Assembly: GCA_015179045.1 (NCBI GenBank)
Contig: WHUZ01000010.1
Location: 124,001-188,000, forward strand
Direction of reading: 5' to 3'
DNA length: 64,000 nt
Origin: Kalaharituber pfeilii
Taxonomy: Eukaryota > Ascomycota > Pezizomycetes > Pezizales > Pezizaceae
Every line of letters begins with the position of its first letter. Position 1 is the stretch's first letter. The notes below the pieces were generated by a model, which searched no databases, was not told the origin of the DNA, and saw only the letters and a list, made by a program, of their open reading frames with translations. The translations under genes were made by a program, and so were the position numbers. This document shows positions 1 to 10,988 of this stretch, one piece after another.

Positions 1-222
1 ACTTCTACTACAAAGAGCAAGCCCTTTTACCAAATAAGCCGGAACTATGACCTGCGACTTCCGCAATGGTAGTTTATGGGATAGCAGTGACCAAGAGACT
101 TCGGAAGTGGCTGGGGGCGGATAATGAACTGGGCACAAAAATCGCTGGGGCTAGATGGCTGTTGAAGCAAGAGAGGAGGGAGGGAAAGGCGACTAGTTCT
201 GTTGTTGTTTACCTGGAGGAGG

Positions 223-254
<32 letters not shown>

Positions 255-661
255 GTCACTTGACCCCGCGTGCAGCTGTTCGCCATGGCAGGGCGGAGGA
301 GGCAGGTAGGACTAGTCAAATACCAGAGACTCTACGCATCGGAGATAAGAAGTACAGATAGGATGCGTATGAGTGGGATAGGGGAAGGAAAGACAAAGGA
401 AAGCGGGCGGGTAGGGCTGGGGAGGATGCAATGGAGACTGATTAAGAACCCATTGTATGCATTATTGTGCTTGGTCCACTGTCTGTCTGCATTTGTTCAA
501 CTGCAGCCACAATGAAGTCGTGTAGATAGATAAGTAGCATGGGTGATCCGGCCCACAATCCGGTGTCACAGACCTGCCTCCGGGTAATAAAGGGGTCCTG
601 CCATAGGCTGAGAGCTTGTATGCGGGGTTACGTGATCAAAAAAAAAAAAAAAAAAAAAAAA
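1..661 (+). mobile_element. ORF1-only LINE derivative, tail A (5' end outside window)
   Basis: The plus strand from about 66 encodes the C-terminal RNA-binding part of a LINE ORF1 protein (VVYGIAVTKRL..., then RWLLKQERREGKATSS and a final YEWDRGRK). It resembles the ORF1 C-termini at 14.5, 24.5, 38.2 and 57.7 kb. ORF1 is followed directly by a 3' region and tail A (tgcggggttacgtgatc) plus poly(A) at about 638-661, with no reverse transcriptase between. A minus-strand micro-insertion at 227-294 interrupts the frame. The 5' end lies outside the window, so loss of ORF2 is inferred by analogy with the complete copies downstream. Confidence 0.7.
227..294 (-). mobile_element. Tail-A micro-insertion, 68 bp
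   Basis: Poly(T) at 227-254 followed by the reverse complement of tail A, ending at cgccatggcagggc. It is flanked by an exact 12 bp duplication ggaggaggcagg (215-226 and 295-306). Read on the minus strand, the insert starts one base before the CCCTGC stem of the tail-A hairpin and consists of the tail plus poly(A) only. Confidence 0.85.
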
Positions 662-1650
662 GAAAAGAGCTCTTTCAGAAAAATCTGGTAACAAGACGCA
701 TCTTGCAGCAAGGGATGGGGCGAATAAGGTGGCCTAATCTCCTGCTGCGAGCAGTGTGCTCTCAGGAACAAGCGAACTCAAGAGGGGCTTGCCCCAAGCC
801 ATCAAATACTGCAGTTGGAGCAAACACGACGACAGGTAGTCAAGGAAACGATAGAAAAACTCCCAATGAACACAGCGTGCAAACGAGTTTTTTTTTTTAA
901 TATATCATTATTCACATGCTGCTCTGTGGGCTATGGTGAGTAGCAAGCGAGTAGTTGGATTAGACCAGCAACGATTCCCAAAGCTCGCACAGGTCCTGGC
1001 TTCCCGACGGCGCGTGGGTTAACCTCAAGGTACCCGAAGGGAACCGGGAGGACCGTAGCGAGGCAGAAAGCTCCCACTTTCAAGGGCCCACGATGGCCTT
1101 CGCAAGAAGTTGGCGTCTCGGAAGCACCTGCTGTAGTGCATGAATAGACACTATAGCTTTTTCTTTATGTGCAACTTTTGACGAAATATACGCACCGCGC
1201 ACTGTGCCAGATTCCTGCTTTAGGGTGATCATGACTCCATGCTAGTGAGCGGCAGGACTGCAGGGCACCTTGTGGCCACCAATTGTGCCTCCAGGCTCCT
1301 TGCAGCTTGTGCTTTGGGTATTTGCGAACTGTCTCAACGGAATCGCGGTTAGCCTTGTTAAAGATTTGCGTTGGAAACATCGGGCGGTGAAAACCAAGTT
1401 CTGCGTGGACGCATTGGCGGCCAAGGGAGCAGGCGGAAAGGAGAATACGCGGCAGCCATCCAGATGAAACTTATGCTTGGAGTCTTCAATTTAGCTTCTG
1501 TCAGTATATATTCGAGAAAACCTTTTTTTCCCCTGTTTTCATGACGCCACTGAGATTTTTCCTCTGTTCAAGTTTCGGATGATCAACTAATACTATTTCA
1601 TTTAGTCTATTCATGATATCTTCACACTTCAATGCAATTAGCATTGATTC
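662..1650. other. No gene recognised; one diverged tail-B remnant
   Basis: Open frames here are short and match nothing I recognise. At about 888-955 a poly(T) run is followed by a diverged reverse complement of tail B (...gctctgtgggctatggtgag). It lies between near-identical gcaaacgagt and gcaagcgagt, probably an aged insertion of the same type as the intact micro-insertions. Confidence 0.4.
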
Positions 1651-1652
1651 TA

Positions 1653-1832
1653 GTGAAATATGCGGCCATTGAAATTCAATGTAGTCGCATATTGAAATTT
1701 AATACAATATATCTTGTCGCATATTTTATATCTAGTTGCATATTTTATTGCGAACTTGAAAAACAATATGTGACTAGAAATTATATATTGAATATGCAAC
1801 TGTATTGAAGGTTCAATGGTTGCATATTTCAC
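1653..1832. mobile_element. 180 bp MITE-like element with TIRs and TA target duplication
   Basis: The left end gtgaaatatgcggccattga and the inverted right end gtgaaatatgcaaccattga form terminal inverted repeats of about 28 bp with a few mismatches. TA is duplicated on both sides (1651-1652 and 1833-1834), as in Tc1/mariner-type insertion. The interior is AT-rich with further internal copies of the tgcatattt motif. It has no coding capacity, so a non-autonomous mariner/pogo-like element is the likely class. Confidence 0.7.
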
Positions 1833-1834
1833 TA

Positions 1835-2779
1835 TAATGAGTAGAATTAAGGATTTATTGCATTGGCATACAATGCTATGTAATACAGTCACTGGTCTAT
1901 GCAAATACATATTGAGTCCATCTTATTTCATATTTTTGATATTTTTTATGTTGTGTTGCGAGTTCTGTGTGGAGCTATTTATTTCCAGACACCGATATTT
2001 GACCTAAAATGACAATTTTGTATAGAAATTTGGCAATCTTGGCGTTCTTTGAAGTTTGCGATTTTATCTCGGCAGCCACATGACCCTAACATCTGTTCTA
2101 CAACCGGAACCATGAAGTTTCAGGTAGTACTGATCATAGAAAAAATCCTGTTTGTCTATCTAGTTGTGGTGCTAAAGATACATCACATTTCAAAAAGTCA
2201 CAGTTTTTGTATGGAATACCTAGTCACTAATAACTTTTTGTAGATATTACACTGCAATCAGTGTGCTATAAGTATATCCTGTGCTGTAGCATAAACCATA
2301 CGGCTTACACTATCACCAGTTCAAGTTGTAGGTTAATTGGGTCACTTCTCGTGCAGATATCTCAATTTTTGTTCTTATGGACATTGTCGCCGCTTGGTAC
2401 TCAGATCGCTTTCACCAAGACTTTGACCAGTGACTGTATTATGAATATGCATAGACTAAATCTTATATAGTACTGAGTTACATCCCTCTTGGCGTACACC
2501 GAACCCCTGTCAAAAAAGACCTTGGCGACAACCGCGAATGCCATATCAATGTACCGAGTGAAATGTTCACATAGGTACTCCTGAACCTTAACATACCCCT
2601 GAACCTTCGTCATAAGGCACATATTAATGTGGAATATGCCAAACGCCCGACAATACCTATATCAAGAGTTTCCATCATATTTCGTATGGAATCAACCTTC
2701 ACGGAAATGGACACCACGACAATGAGGAGTTGCAATTGGCCGTATCTATCACTGCAACCCCTTTATGTGAAATGTTCAC
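1835..2779. other. AT-rich spacer, no gene recognised
   Basis: Only short non-overlapping frames without recognisable motifs. No polyadenylated insertion or clear repeat was found. Confidence 0.4.
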
Positions 2780-4689
2780 ATTCTCCTGAACCTCAACATA
2801 CTCGGCATAAGATACAGAAGAATGAGCCAAATTTTATAGGTATGGTATATCTCTCTCACTATCAGGAGATGAAGCATAACGAGTTCAATTTGAGAGGTAC
2901 AGCAGCAGCTTTCCATAGCACAATAGTAACAAAGTGAGTCAAATTTAACAGGTATAAGAGTACAATTTGACTGGTATTCGATGGCACGAGATGCAGCTGA
3001 ACAAGTCAAATTTGACAGGTATGGCAGGTCCATTTTACCTCGCGAGATGCAGCAAAATGAGCTGAATTTGATAGGCACTTTGACAGGCACGACAGCTCCT
3101 CAATGGTGTGAGGTGTAGCAGAACGAGTCAAATTTGACAGGTATGGTAGGTCCATTTCACCCCGCGAGATGCAGCAAAATGAACCGAATTTGACAGGCAC
3201 TTTGACAGGCACGACAGCTCCTCAATTTAACAGGCATGATAGCTCCTCAATTTAACAGGCACGACAGCTCCTCAATGGTGCGAGATGCAGCAGAACGAGT
3301 CAAATGTGATAGGTATGGTAGGTCTATTTCACCTCACGAGATGCAGCAAAATGAGCCGAATTTGACAGGCACTTTGACAGGCATGATAGCTCCTTAATGG
3401 TGTGAGATGCAGCAGAATGAGCTGAATTTAATAGGTATAACAGTCTCCCTCAATGGCGCAAGATGAGGATGGATGTGGTTAAGTTGACAGATATGACCTT
3501 GACAGGCAAAAATGAGGCAGAATAAGCTCAATTTAACAGGTATGACAGCTTTCTCTCAATGGCGCGAGATGTGGCGAATGAGCTCAAGTTGACAAGTATT
3601 ACAGGACTCTTTCCATAGCGTAAGAGCAGCAGAAGAGCTGAATTTGACAGGTATAGTAGGTCTCTCTCTCTTCCATGGCGAACAGCTGCAAGCGGAGTTA
3701 GGTGAAATCAAAAAACAAAAAAAACAAAGAGTAGGTCTCTCTTAATAGCACAAGATGCAGCAAAATGAACTCAATTGGACCGGTGTGTAGGTCTCCCTTG
3801 ACAATACAAGATACAGTAGAATAAACTAACTTTAACAAGTATATAGGTATGGCAAGACTCTTCTACGGCACGAGATACAAAAGAATGAGCCAAATTTCCC
3901 TCTCTTACCAGCGTGAGATGTAGTAAAACGGAACTCAATTTGATAGGTATAGTAGCACCTTTCCACAGGAGAGTAGCAGAGTGAGCCAAATTTAACAGGT
4001 ATAATAGGTCTCTTTTCGCATTATGAGATATAGTAGAATGAGCACAATTTGATAGTTATTCGATAGCACAAGATGCAGCAGAACGGGAGTCGAATTTGAC
4101 AGGTATGGCAGGTCTATTTCAGCCTGGGAGATGCCGCAGAATAAGCCGAATTTGACAGGGATTGGTAGATCTCTCTTGCCAACATGAGATACAGCAGGGC
4201 GAGTAGAATTTGACAGGCATGACAGCTCCTCAATAATGTGAGATGAAGCAGAATGAGCCGAATTCAATAGGAATGGCAGTCTCTCTCGATGGTGTGAGAT
4301 GAGGCAGAATGAGCTCAATTTCAATTTAACAGGGTATGACAGCTTCCTTTCGATGGCGTGAGATGAGGCAGAATGAGCTCAAGTTGACAAGTATCACCGG
4401 ACTCTTTCCACAATGTGAGAACAGCAGAATGAGCCAAATTTGACAGGTACGGCAGGACCCACCTGGCAGCGTGGAACATGGTAAAATGAGCTCAATTCAC
4501 AGTTAAGGCTGGCCCCTTTCTATGGTGCAAAGTGAGGCGGTATGGCTTAATTTGACAGATACAACAAGACCTGCTTTGATGGTACGAGATATGCCAAAAT
4601 GCGCTCAATTTACAATTTTACAGGTATGGCAGATTACTCTCGATGGTGTGAGATGGGGCAAAATGAGAATGCGCTGGACTGGTACAGTA
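2780..4689. repeat. Degenerate tandem satellite, unit about 60 bp (array 1)
   Basis: The stretch repeats a degenerate unit containing gatgcagcagaatgag, then gaatttgacaggtatg and a variable linker, with a spacing of roughly 55-65 bp. Units vary by substitutions and small indels, and some are inverted in emphasis rather than exact. The minus-strand frames are long only because the unit lacks stops in that frame. The same unit forms the arrays at 19.85-20.43 and 22.50-23.21 kb. No function is evident. Confidence 0.75.
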
Positions 4690-4701
4690 TGGCGGGGTGA
4701 T

Positions 4702-4739
4702 TTTTTTTTTTTTTTTTTAATTTCATTACTCGCGTGCCG
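4702..4739 (-). mobile_element. Tail-B micro-insertion, 38 bp
   Basis: Poly(T) followed by aatttcattactcgcgtgccg, the reverse complement of the last part of tail B. It is flanked by an exact 12 bp duplication tggcggggtgat (4690-4701, 4740-4751). On the minus strand the copy begins inside the 3' arm of the tail-B hairpin, so only about 20 nt of non-A sequence were copied. Confidence 0.85.
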
Positions 4740-4872
4740 TGGCGGGGTGATAAAGGGGCACCTGCTAAAGGTTACAATCATCGGCTACTACAGTACCTAC
4801 TGACTCCGGCTCCATTCCCCACCCTTTCTGTTTTTTAAATCGCAAGCACTCTATAGATAGCGATAGCTATGT

Positions 4873-5136
4873 CTACTCTTCATCATCACCCTCAGCCTTC
4901 AATTCTTCCACTTTCTTATATACTCTTGCCATCATTCCAGCTGTATTAATTATATCCTTTTGTAACTTCTTAATCACCTTATACCAGGGCGGCAAGCGAT
5001 TAATGATATAAAAAAAATAAAAAAAATAAAAAATCACCTTATACCTGTTAATATCCTCACTTGCATAGCATTTATACGTGGGTCTATAGGGCGGATAATA
5101 AAGCTGGGTACACCTAAAAGGGCATATGCTGGACAT
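4873..5136 (-). pseudogene. Unrecognised small ORF carrying a micro-insertion
   Basis: An ATG-started minus-strand frame of 87 codons is broken open by the 46 bp tail-B micro-insertion at 4986-5031. The insert replaces the natural sequence with a Phe/Tyr-rich stretch encoded by its poly(A). The flanking parts read MSSICPFRCTQ... and ...KKVEELKAEGDDEE, the latter a plausible acidic coiled-coil C-terminus. I do not recognise the family. It may be the last exon of a decayed gene. Confidence 0.3.
4986..5031 (+). mobile_element. Tail-B micro-insertion, 46 bp
   Basis: The insert is agggcggcaagcgattaatg followed by atat and an interrupted poly(A). It is flanked by a 14 bp duplication aatcaccttatacc (4972-4985, 5032-5045). 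The copy starts at the loop/3' arm of the tail-B hairpin, so the 5' arm was never copied. Confidence 0.85.
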
Positions 5137-5906
5137 CTGAGCAATATCATTGTGGGTAGATATTAACCGGAATTTAGGTAGAGTTTATGGGCTGTAACGA
5201 GGGTTTCGCTATCCATAAGTTCTACAAAACCTTCTGACGCTACATTTGGTACCAGAGCTCCCTAGATGCAGGAGTGGGATTACGTGATATTATAAATAAC
5301 AATGAGAATATACTGACATGAATAAATGCAGAGAAACGAGATTGTACGGTCATGGAACTGGTAAAGAGTGTACAGTCACTTGACGCCGACTTTACGGGTC
5401 CCTTATCCGCTACCGCTACACCTACACTCACCCTCGCGGTCGCGAGGTGGCCACATGCTAGTAATATAGTATTAGTTGATCAACCGAAACTTGAGCAGGG
5501 GAAAAATCTCAGTGGCGTCATAAAACAGGGGAAAAAAAAGGTTTTCTCCTTTTCCCCGCCTTTTTCGGGGCTTTCCGCTTGTGGCGTCGAAGCGTGCGGG
5601 GCGTGCGGTGCGTGCGGCTGCCGGGTGTCGTGGGTCGGTGCGGCGGGTGACTGACTCTTGTTGCTGCATGTGTGTGGTGTGATGATCCGGTTTAACGAGG
5701 TCCGATATAGCTCTGTAAAACTGTACCCAAAGAACCCTTGCCTTCCTGCACCCCTGCCACCATCCTACACTTGCTCAGGCGGTTCTGCACTTCTGAATGC
5801 TCTAATTTTCAACTAGCGTACCCCTTCTTTGCGGCCTTGTGCCCAGGCATGGTAACCGCAAGAAGAGCGTCGTCCCAAGAGGGAGTTGCGTTACAGTGGC
5901 CACGTC
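5137..5906. other. Spacer, no gene recognised
   Basis: No domain or splice-supported gene model found. Around 5580-5640 the sequence is GC-rich with short gcgtgcgg repeats. Confidence 0.35.
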
Positions 5907-5918
5907 ATTACCGCATTC

Positions 5919-6215
5919 TGCGGGGAGGTGCAAACCGGGGAGCACCTCGCTTTCCGATGCAGAAGTCAGAAGAACCGCCCAGAAGGTTTTGAGAGGTGGA
6001 GCGACATGGGAAAGGATTGGAAAAGAAAGGCGGAGAATGGGGAGGAGTATGACGTTTTAGAGAATTTCTTCGCTGGGGTCAAGTTCTAGAAGCTAGGAGA
6101 GCGGGGGCGACGGCGCGTGGGGGCCATGTATGTAGAGAGTTAGTTTAGCCTGTCTCCGGGCTATGAGGGCTTGCCCAGGGACCCTGCCATGGCTTAGTGC
6201 TACAAGCGGGGTTAT

Positions 6216-6245
<30 letters not shown>
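5919..6245 (+). mobile_element. 5'-truncated LINE, tail A: last ~55 codons plus 3' UTR
   Basis: Encodes the extreme C-terminus of the ORF2 protein (CGEVQTGEHLAFRC..., ending ENFFAGVKF then stop near 6089). A 3' UTR ends in tail A and poly(A). The flanks carry a 12 bp duplication attaccgcattc (5907-5918, 6246-6257). The protein and 3' UTR match the minus-strand LINE at 59.25-61.28 kb almost base for base, so both copies derive from one young family. The Cys/His motif is the C-terminal CCHC-like motif found after RNase H in fungal LINEs. Confidence 0.85.
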
Positions 6246-6246
<1 letters not shown>

Positions 6247-6390
6247 TTACCGCATTCAATGTGGGGCATGCGAACTAGGGAGACACTGGTTTCGGGACCT
6301 TGTTAATCCCAAATCCCAATCAGCAAAGAACAGTCACCAAAGACCCTGCCTACAATCACTGGGATGTGAGCGAGAGACTGAGGGGGGAAG

Positions 6391-6642
6391 TGTGTGTAGG
6401 GTGCGGTAGATGCACGCGAGGCGGCCCGCTCCGCGGTTTTCAAACTCGAATGTGTACATGTGAGGCACAGAAGACTTGTGTAACGATATGCGGAAATTCA
6501 GCTACTGCGGGCCAAGTGTGTGTAGGGTACGGTAGATGCACGCGAGGCGGCCCGCTCCGCGGTTTCCAAACTCGAATGTGTACATGTGAGGCACAGAAGA
6601 CGAGGTTAACGATATGCGGAAATTCAGCTACTGCGGGCCGGG
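6391..6642. repeat. 126 bp direct tandem duplication
   Basis: Two adjacent copies starting at 6391 and 6517 (tgtgtgtagggtgcggtaga / tgtgtgtagggtacggtaga) differ at only a few positions. The unit length is divisible by three but no conserved protein is recognisable. It lies about 400 bp upstream of the HET gene. Confidence 0.8.
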
Positions 6643-7058
6643 GTCGCAATGCCGCATGGTGCAATAGATGCCCCCGTTGTAGACGCACGTAATCAACACC
6701 AATAATGTCTCTCGTGTCAGATATGTGCCATTACTATTTGCTGTGACGATCTGCAGAACTATTATGGGACCATGGAGTTTACAGGTTGTCAATTGCGAAG
6801 GTAATTGCGGGGGTTGCTCGCCCAGAACAGGTCTCACCTCCGATAACGCAGCCACTATGTGTCTTCAGTGTGTCAGGCGTATCCCTAGGCCTACAAATAC
6901 CCCTCGAAGTTGTCTCTATGTGAGGAAAAATCCCGAATCCAACAAGTGCCCCCAGCTCAAGCGGTACACACTTTCTCAACTTCTCCTGGCATACGTTACC
7001 TACAATCTCAATCTCCTTCTATACAACCTTCGTTTACTTTCACCATAACAATTTGAGT

Positions 7059-8645
7059 ATGCGGCTCATTGATACCACGACCCTCAAAGTCAAACTCTTT
7101 GACAAGGACATCCCGCCTTACGCGATCTTGACCCACACGTGGGACTCGCACGAGATTAACCTGCAGCAATTCACGGGCGATCACAGTAAGCTCACACCCG
7201 AGGAGCAAGCGGGGGGCCTTCGCAAGATCCAGGAATTCTGCGCGCGGGCTCTCGCCGACGGGTTCCAGTATGGCTGGGTTGATACGTGCTGCATCGACAA
7301 GACCAACTCAACTGAGCTCTCCGAGGCACTTAACTCAATGTACGATTGGTACGGGGACGCCACAGTGTGCTATGCCTACCTCGCTGACGTCCCCGAGGAC
7401 GAGGATCCGCTAGCACCAAACTCAGCGTTTCGACAGGCAAGGTGGTTCACGAGGGGTTGGACATTGCAGGAGCTCCTGGCGCCACTGACAGTTGTGTTTT
7501 ATGGGAAAAACTGGATCGAAATCGGTACCAAAGCCTCCCTAATGAAAGCCGTCAGCGAAGTTACTGGGATCGCCAGTGGAGTGCTCTTGGTGAGCTATTC
7601 AAGAACTGTCAGTGTTGGGGAGCGGCTGTCATGGGCAGCAGGCAGGAAGACGACCAAGGTGGAGGACCTGGCGTACTCGCTGCTTGGTCTCCTACAAGTC
7701 AAGATGCCAGTGCTCTACGGTGAGGGCACGCATGCGTTTGTCCGCCTCCAGCAGGAGCTCATCAAAACCTCCGACGACCAGACCATCTTCGCATGGACGG
7801 GCCAGCCGGGATCTGGGGGCGGTCTCCTGGCAGAGTCGCCTGACGCCTTCCGCGGCTTTAGCGCGAGTGACATGAAGATAAACAAGCAGGTGTCGGAATA
7901 CACACTGACAAACGGCGGGCTGAAAATATCGCTTCCACTTGTGCCCGACGAGCAGGATGGTGTGTCTATCGGAGTGATCAACTGCAAGGTTTACGGCAGA
8001 GATGAGTTCTATGGGGTCTTTTTGCAGCGGGACAATGAAACTGGACAGTACATCCGCATCCGCACAGATACACTTGCAACCTTACCCCGCAGCCAAGTTG
8101 AAGCCCTGGAGCCAACAGCGGTATACATCAAAGAGAAAGTGCCTTCCCAATTCAACGTCCACAATTGGATGCGTTCTCTCCCCCACTGGAAGTTTCTAAT
8201 CAAGGGGTTCCCTGGGGCAGAGCACGGGTTTGAGGTTACAGAGACGTGGGTCTTTTACGATAAGGACAATTGGTCGATTGTTGCAGAACATCAGCGGCTG
8301 CTGTACCTTTTGTATAGTGGGTACAACGGGGCGATCCGCTTCTCAAATCCGCAGACAAAGAGATGGTTTGCAATCGTGTTGGGCGTGCATAACTACAACA
8401 TTTGGTCCGACATCGTGGTCGATACAGAGGAGGACACGGACCCGGATGAGACATTGGAGCAGGTTGCATTATCGTATTATAGGTCCTATGGTGCAAAGAG
8501 AGTGGTGCAAGGAGACTTGATGTTGGATAGGGTGAGGAAGCCCCTGGGAGGTGGGAAGCAGGTAAAGTTGAGCGTGCGGCGGGGGCATGACAAGTTTGGG
8601 GATGATGTCACTTGGTTGGTCTTTGTTGATATTACCAATAACTAG
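7059..8645 (+). CDS. HET-domain (heterokaryon incompatibility-type) protein
   Basis: Single-exon gene of 528 codons; the ATG at 7059 opens MRLIDTTTLKVKLF, the usual HET-protein beginning. The HET domain covers roughly residues 20-170, with PYAILTHTW, YGWVDTCCIDK, LSEALNSMYDWY, CYAYLADV and WFTRGWTLQELLAP in the expected order. The conserved fungal extension follows (VGERLSWAAGRKTT, VEDLAYSLLGL, MPVLYGEG, SDDQTIFAW). The C-terminal ~250 residues are not a domain I recognise. No NACHT, WD40 or ankyrin module is present, so this is the short, standalone type. HET proteins mediate non-self recognition cell death in fungi; the specificity of this one cannot be read from sequence. The frame is intact and GC-rich compared with the surrounding DNA. 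Confidence 0.93.
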   Translation: MRLIDTTTLKVKLFDKDIPPYAILTHTWDSHEINLQQFTGDHSKLTPEEQAGGLRKIQEFCARALADGFQYGWVDTCCIDKTNSTELSEALNSMYDWYGDATVCYAYLADVPEDEDPLAPNSAFRQARWFTRGWTLQELLAPLTVVFYGKNWIEIGTKASLMKAVSEVTGIASGVLLVSYSRTVSVGERLSWAAGRKTTKVEDLAYSLLGLLQVKMPVLYGEGTHAFVRLQQELIKTSDDQTIFAWTGQPGSGGGLLAESPDAFRGFSASDMKINKQVSEYTLTNGGLKISLPLVPDEQDGVSIGVINCKVYGRDEFYGVFLQRDNETGQYIRIRTDTLATLPRSQVEALEPTAVYIKEKVPSQFNVHNWMRSLPHWKFLIKGFPGAEHGFEVTETWVFYDKDNWSIVAEHQRLLYLLYSGYNGAIRFSNPQTKRWFAIVLGVHNYNIWSDIVVDTEEDTDPDETLEQVALSYYRSYGAKRVVQGDLMLDRVRKPLGGGKQVKLSVRRGHDKFGDDVTWLVFVDITNN

Positions 8646-8678
8646 GTGGGAGACGAGGGTAGTTCGTCCGGGTTGGTC

Positions 8679-9025
8679 TTTTTTTTTTTTTTTGTTTCCG
8701 TAACAGTGATGGCTTCCCTCCCTGTAGGCTATGACGATTTAGGTACATATGAGATAGGATAAGAAATAAGAGCGGAGAAGTAAATTATCATAAACATAGA
8801 AGAAAATGTAGAAGGATAGCCCCCGAAAAGCGACTGTCATTAAGGTGATTCAGTCTTGTCCGGCCCAATTCGAGTACTGTATTGCTGCCAGACCGTCGTC
8901 TTCCCCTTTTTGATAGCACCTGAGCAGTACGTCTCTGCCTCCGAGCCATTTGGTTTTCCATGTCCTGCACCTGTCCGGTCCGTGATGTGTGGTATCTTCC
9001 CCCTCGATTCCCACATCATCTATGT
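8679..9025 (-). mobile_element. 3' fragment of a tail-B LINE (decayed)
   Basis: Poly(T) at 8679-8693 leads into a diverged reverse complement of tail B (ccctgtaggctatgacgatt) and an A-rich 3' UTR. Then comes a minus-strand C-terminal ORF2 remnant (RCRTWKTKWLGG ... IQYSNWAGQD), matching the RCRTWKKKWPGG...EILEWAGQ end of the copy at 39.3-39.8 kb. It sits about 35 bp downstream of the HET stop codon. Confidence 0.65.
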
Positions 9026-9040
9026 CAGGGTGACTGAACA

Positions 9041-9226
9041 AAGTATCAATGATGATTCCATGATGATGAGAGATGATATGTGGTAATGATGCCATCTATA
9101 ATGCCGCCATGATGATAATACCATAATGCTATTATGATGATACTATTATGCAGTTATGATGATACCATGATACTAACATGTTGAGACCATGATACTATTA
9201 TGATGATACCATGATGATAAGAGAGA
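9041..9226. repeat. Imperfect ATG/ATGATACC microsatellite
   Basis: Runs of atgatgat, ataccatgatgat and close variants, low complexity on both strands. No coding signal. Confidence 0.75.
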
Positions 9227-9301
9227 AGCTTATTAATTAGCCCTCAATGGTAAATAAAATAATGCAAATAACTGACCTGCTGGATGCCTATATATTTAGG
9301 C

Positions 9302-10988
9302 CTACATGGCCTCTATACAAAGGTCAAGTTCCAAGCATTGTCCCATGATGTGTGCGGGGGTTTCCTCCTCTTCACCGCACCACCGGCACTCCGGGCTGTC
9401 CGCTTTCCCTATTTCGAACTGCCATTTTCTCAGGGCCTTGCCCCCCAAGATGCCGGCTAGTGTCGAAACCTTACGTCCGAGTCTCGTAGTAGTCTGTAGG
9501 TCAGCTGTAGTCTGTTTCCCTCTGAGGCTCTCCACGTCCTTAATAGCTGTCTGATGCCTGCCTCCATGATGACTTCGTCCTGATATGGCGGATGGGCTCC
9601 GATCTTGGCTGCCTAGTCGGCGAGTTCATTGCCTTGGATGCCTTTGTGGCCCTTGACCCACATTATCGCAGTGTCCAAGTCACTCCTGTGGTTCCTGGCC
9701 ACCCAGGCGTCCCTTACCAACTGTGCCGCGCTGCCGATAGTGGGTTCGCCCTGTGCAATCTTTTGTTGCTTGGAAATCACTATTTTGGAGTCAGTGATAA
9801 TCAGAAGTTCCCCATCTTGTTGTGAGAACACTTTGTGCATTACTAAGAGTTCCGCATCATTCACAGTCGTCTGCTCCCCTAGGTATCTTGAGATCGGCAT
9901 GCATCCTCTGCTGAAGGCGCCCGCTCCGGTGGTGTCGTTTATTCTGCTTCCATCAGTATAGTGTGCCGTCCATCCCTCGTCTTCCGCGTCCACTATGGCT
10001 TTCTCGAAGTTCGCCATATCTGCGTCCATTGGGAGGGTCGGCAGGATCGCCAGCAGCAGGGGTGGTCTGTAGTTAGTTACCCTCGGAGGTATCTGGTTTC
10101 TGGGTTCTCCTTCCGCAGGGGTTCGTTGTCAAACCGTAGGATACGAGCCTCTACTCTCCTGCGCTCCGCCTCGGCGAAGGTCTGAACCGATTCCAAATTG
10201 GCGAGTCCCTCGACTATGTCTCTTCTCGTGCCCCATGGGGAGCCGGCAATCCTTTGTGCGACTATGTACTGCCATGCCTTGAGGCCCCGCTTGAGTTCCC
10301 TGAGTTTGTTGGATGCTGGCGAGCCTTTGGCGTACTCCTGCCATATCCAGCAGCCCCATGTCGCTATTGTGTGAGTGGTGTTCATGTATAGTTGTCATTT
10401 CTTGTCTGGACTGAGCGGGGTTAGTCTTGACGCTACCTGCCAGGCGGCTTTACCAAGTTGTAGGTGCATTCTGTAGTGTCCGTTGAACTTCATTTCCCAG
10501 TCTATTATCAGTCCACTCATCCTGTAGTCCGGCCCTGACTCGGACTTTTTTAGGTCGATCTGGAATCTGTAGACTGCTGCTGCCAAGGTGAGGTTGTCCC
10601 AGTGGTCCTTGATCGTGTGTCTTCATCTTGACAGTGACTTGTGCGATATGACGCTGCGGAAATTGTCCACGTACATCCTGATGAAGTTCCGCTAGTCCGT
10701 TTCCTAGACTACCGCAGCCACTCCTATCAGAAACAGGACCGGTGAGAGTGGTGATCTCTGCGGTATGGCATCTGTCATGGTGCCTATGGCTCTCTGCTTC
10801 CCGTCCCAGGCCATGTTGAAGCGGTTCGGTGCGAGGAACGCTTCCACAAAGCACGCATGGTTGTCATCGGTCTTTCTTATCTGGGCTACTACCTTGTCTC
10901 ATCGTAGGAAGTTAAACGCCGACTTGATGTCGTCCCCTAACAGCGCTACCCATTCTTTCCTTTCCACTCTTTTGTCTACCACGCCATA
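9302..10988 (-). pseudogene. Degenerate LINE ORF2 fragment (RT palm to RNase H)
   Basis: Minus-strand conceptual translation gives, in order: DDIKSAFNFL-type RT motif A relic near 10.95 kb, a PQ.SPLSPVLFLIGV motif, YVDN in place of the catalytic YVDD near 10.65 kb, the thumb/connection (EYAKGSPAS...WGTRRDIVEGLANLES), and RNase H near 9.6-10.03 kb. RNase H keeps YTDGSR, NDAELLV, ITDSK and GHKGIQGNELAD. The C-terminal motif CRWCGEEEETPAH is at about 9.34-9.38 kb. Several stops and frameshifts split it. No tail or poly(A) is recognisable at the left end. Confidence 0.8.

Noticed and set aside
2780..4689. CRISPR-like array
   Set aside because: Repeat units are degenerate, spacers are repeats themselves, and the surroundings are eukaryotic; no cas genes.
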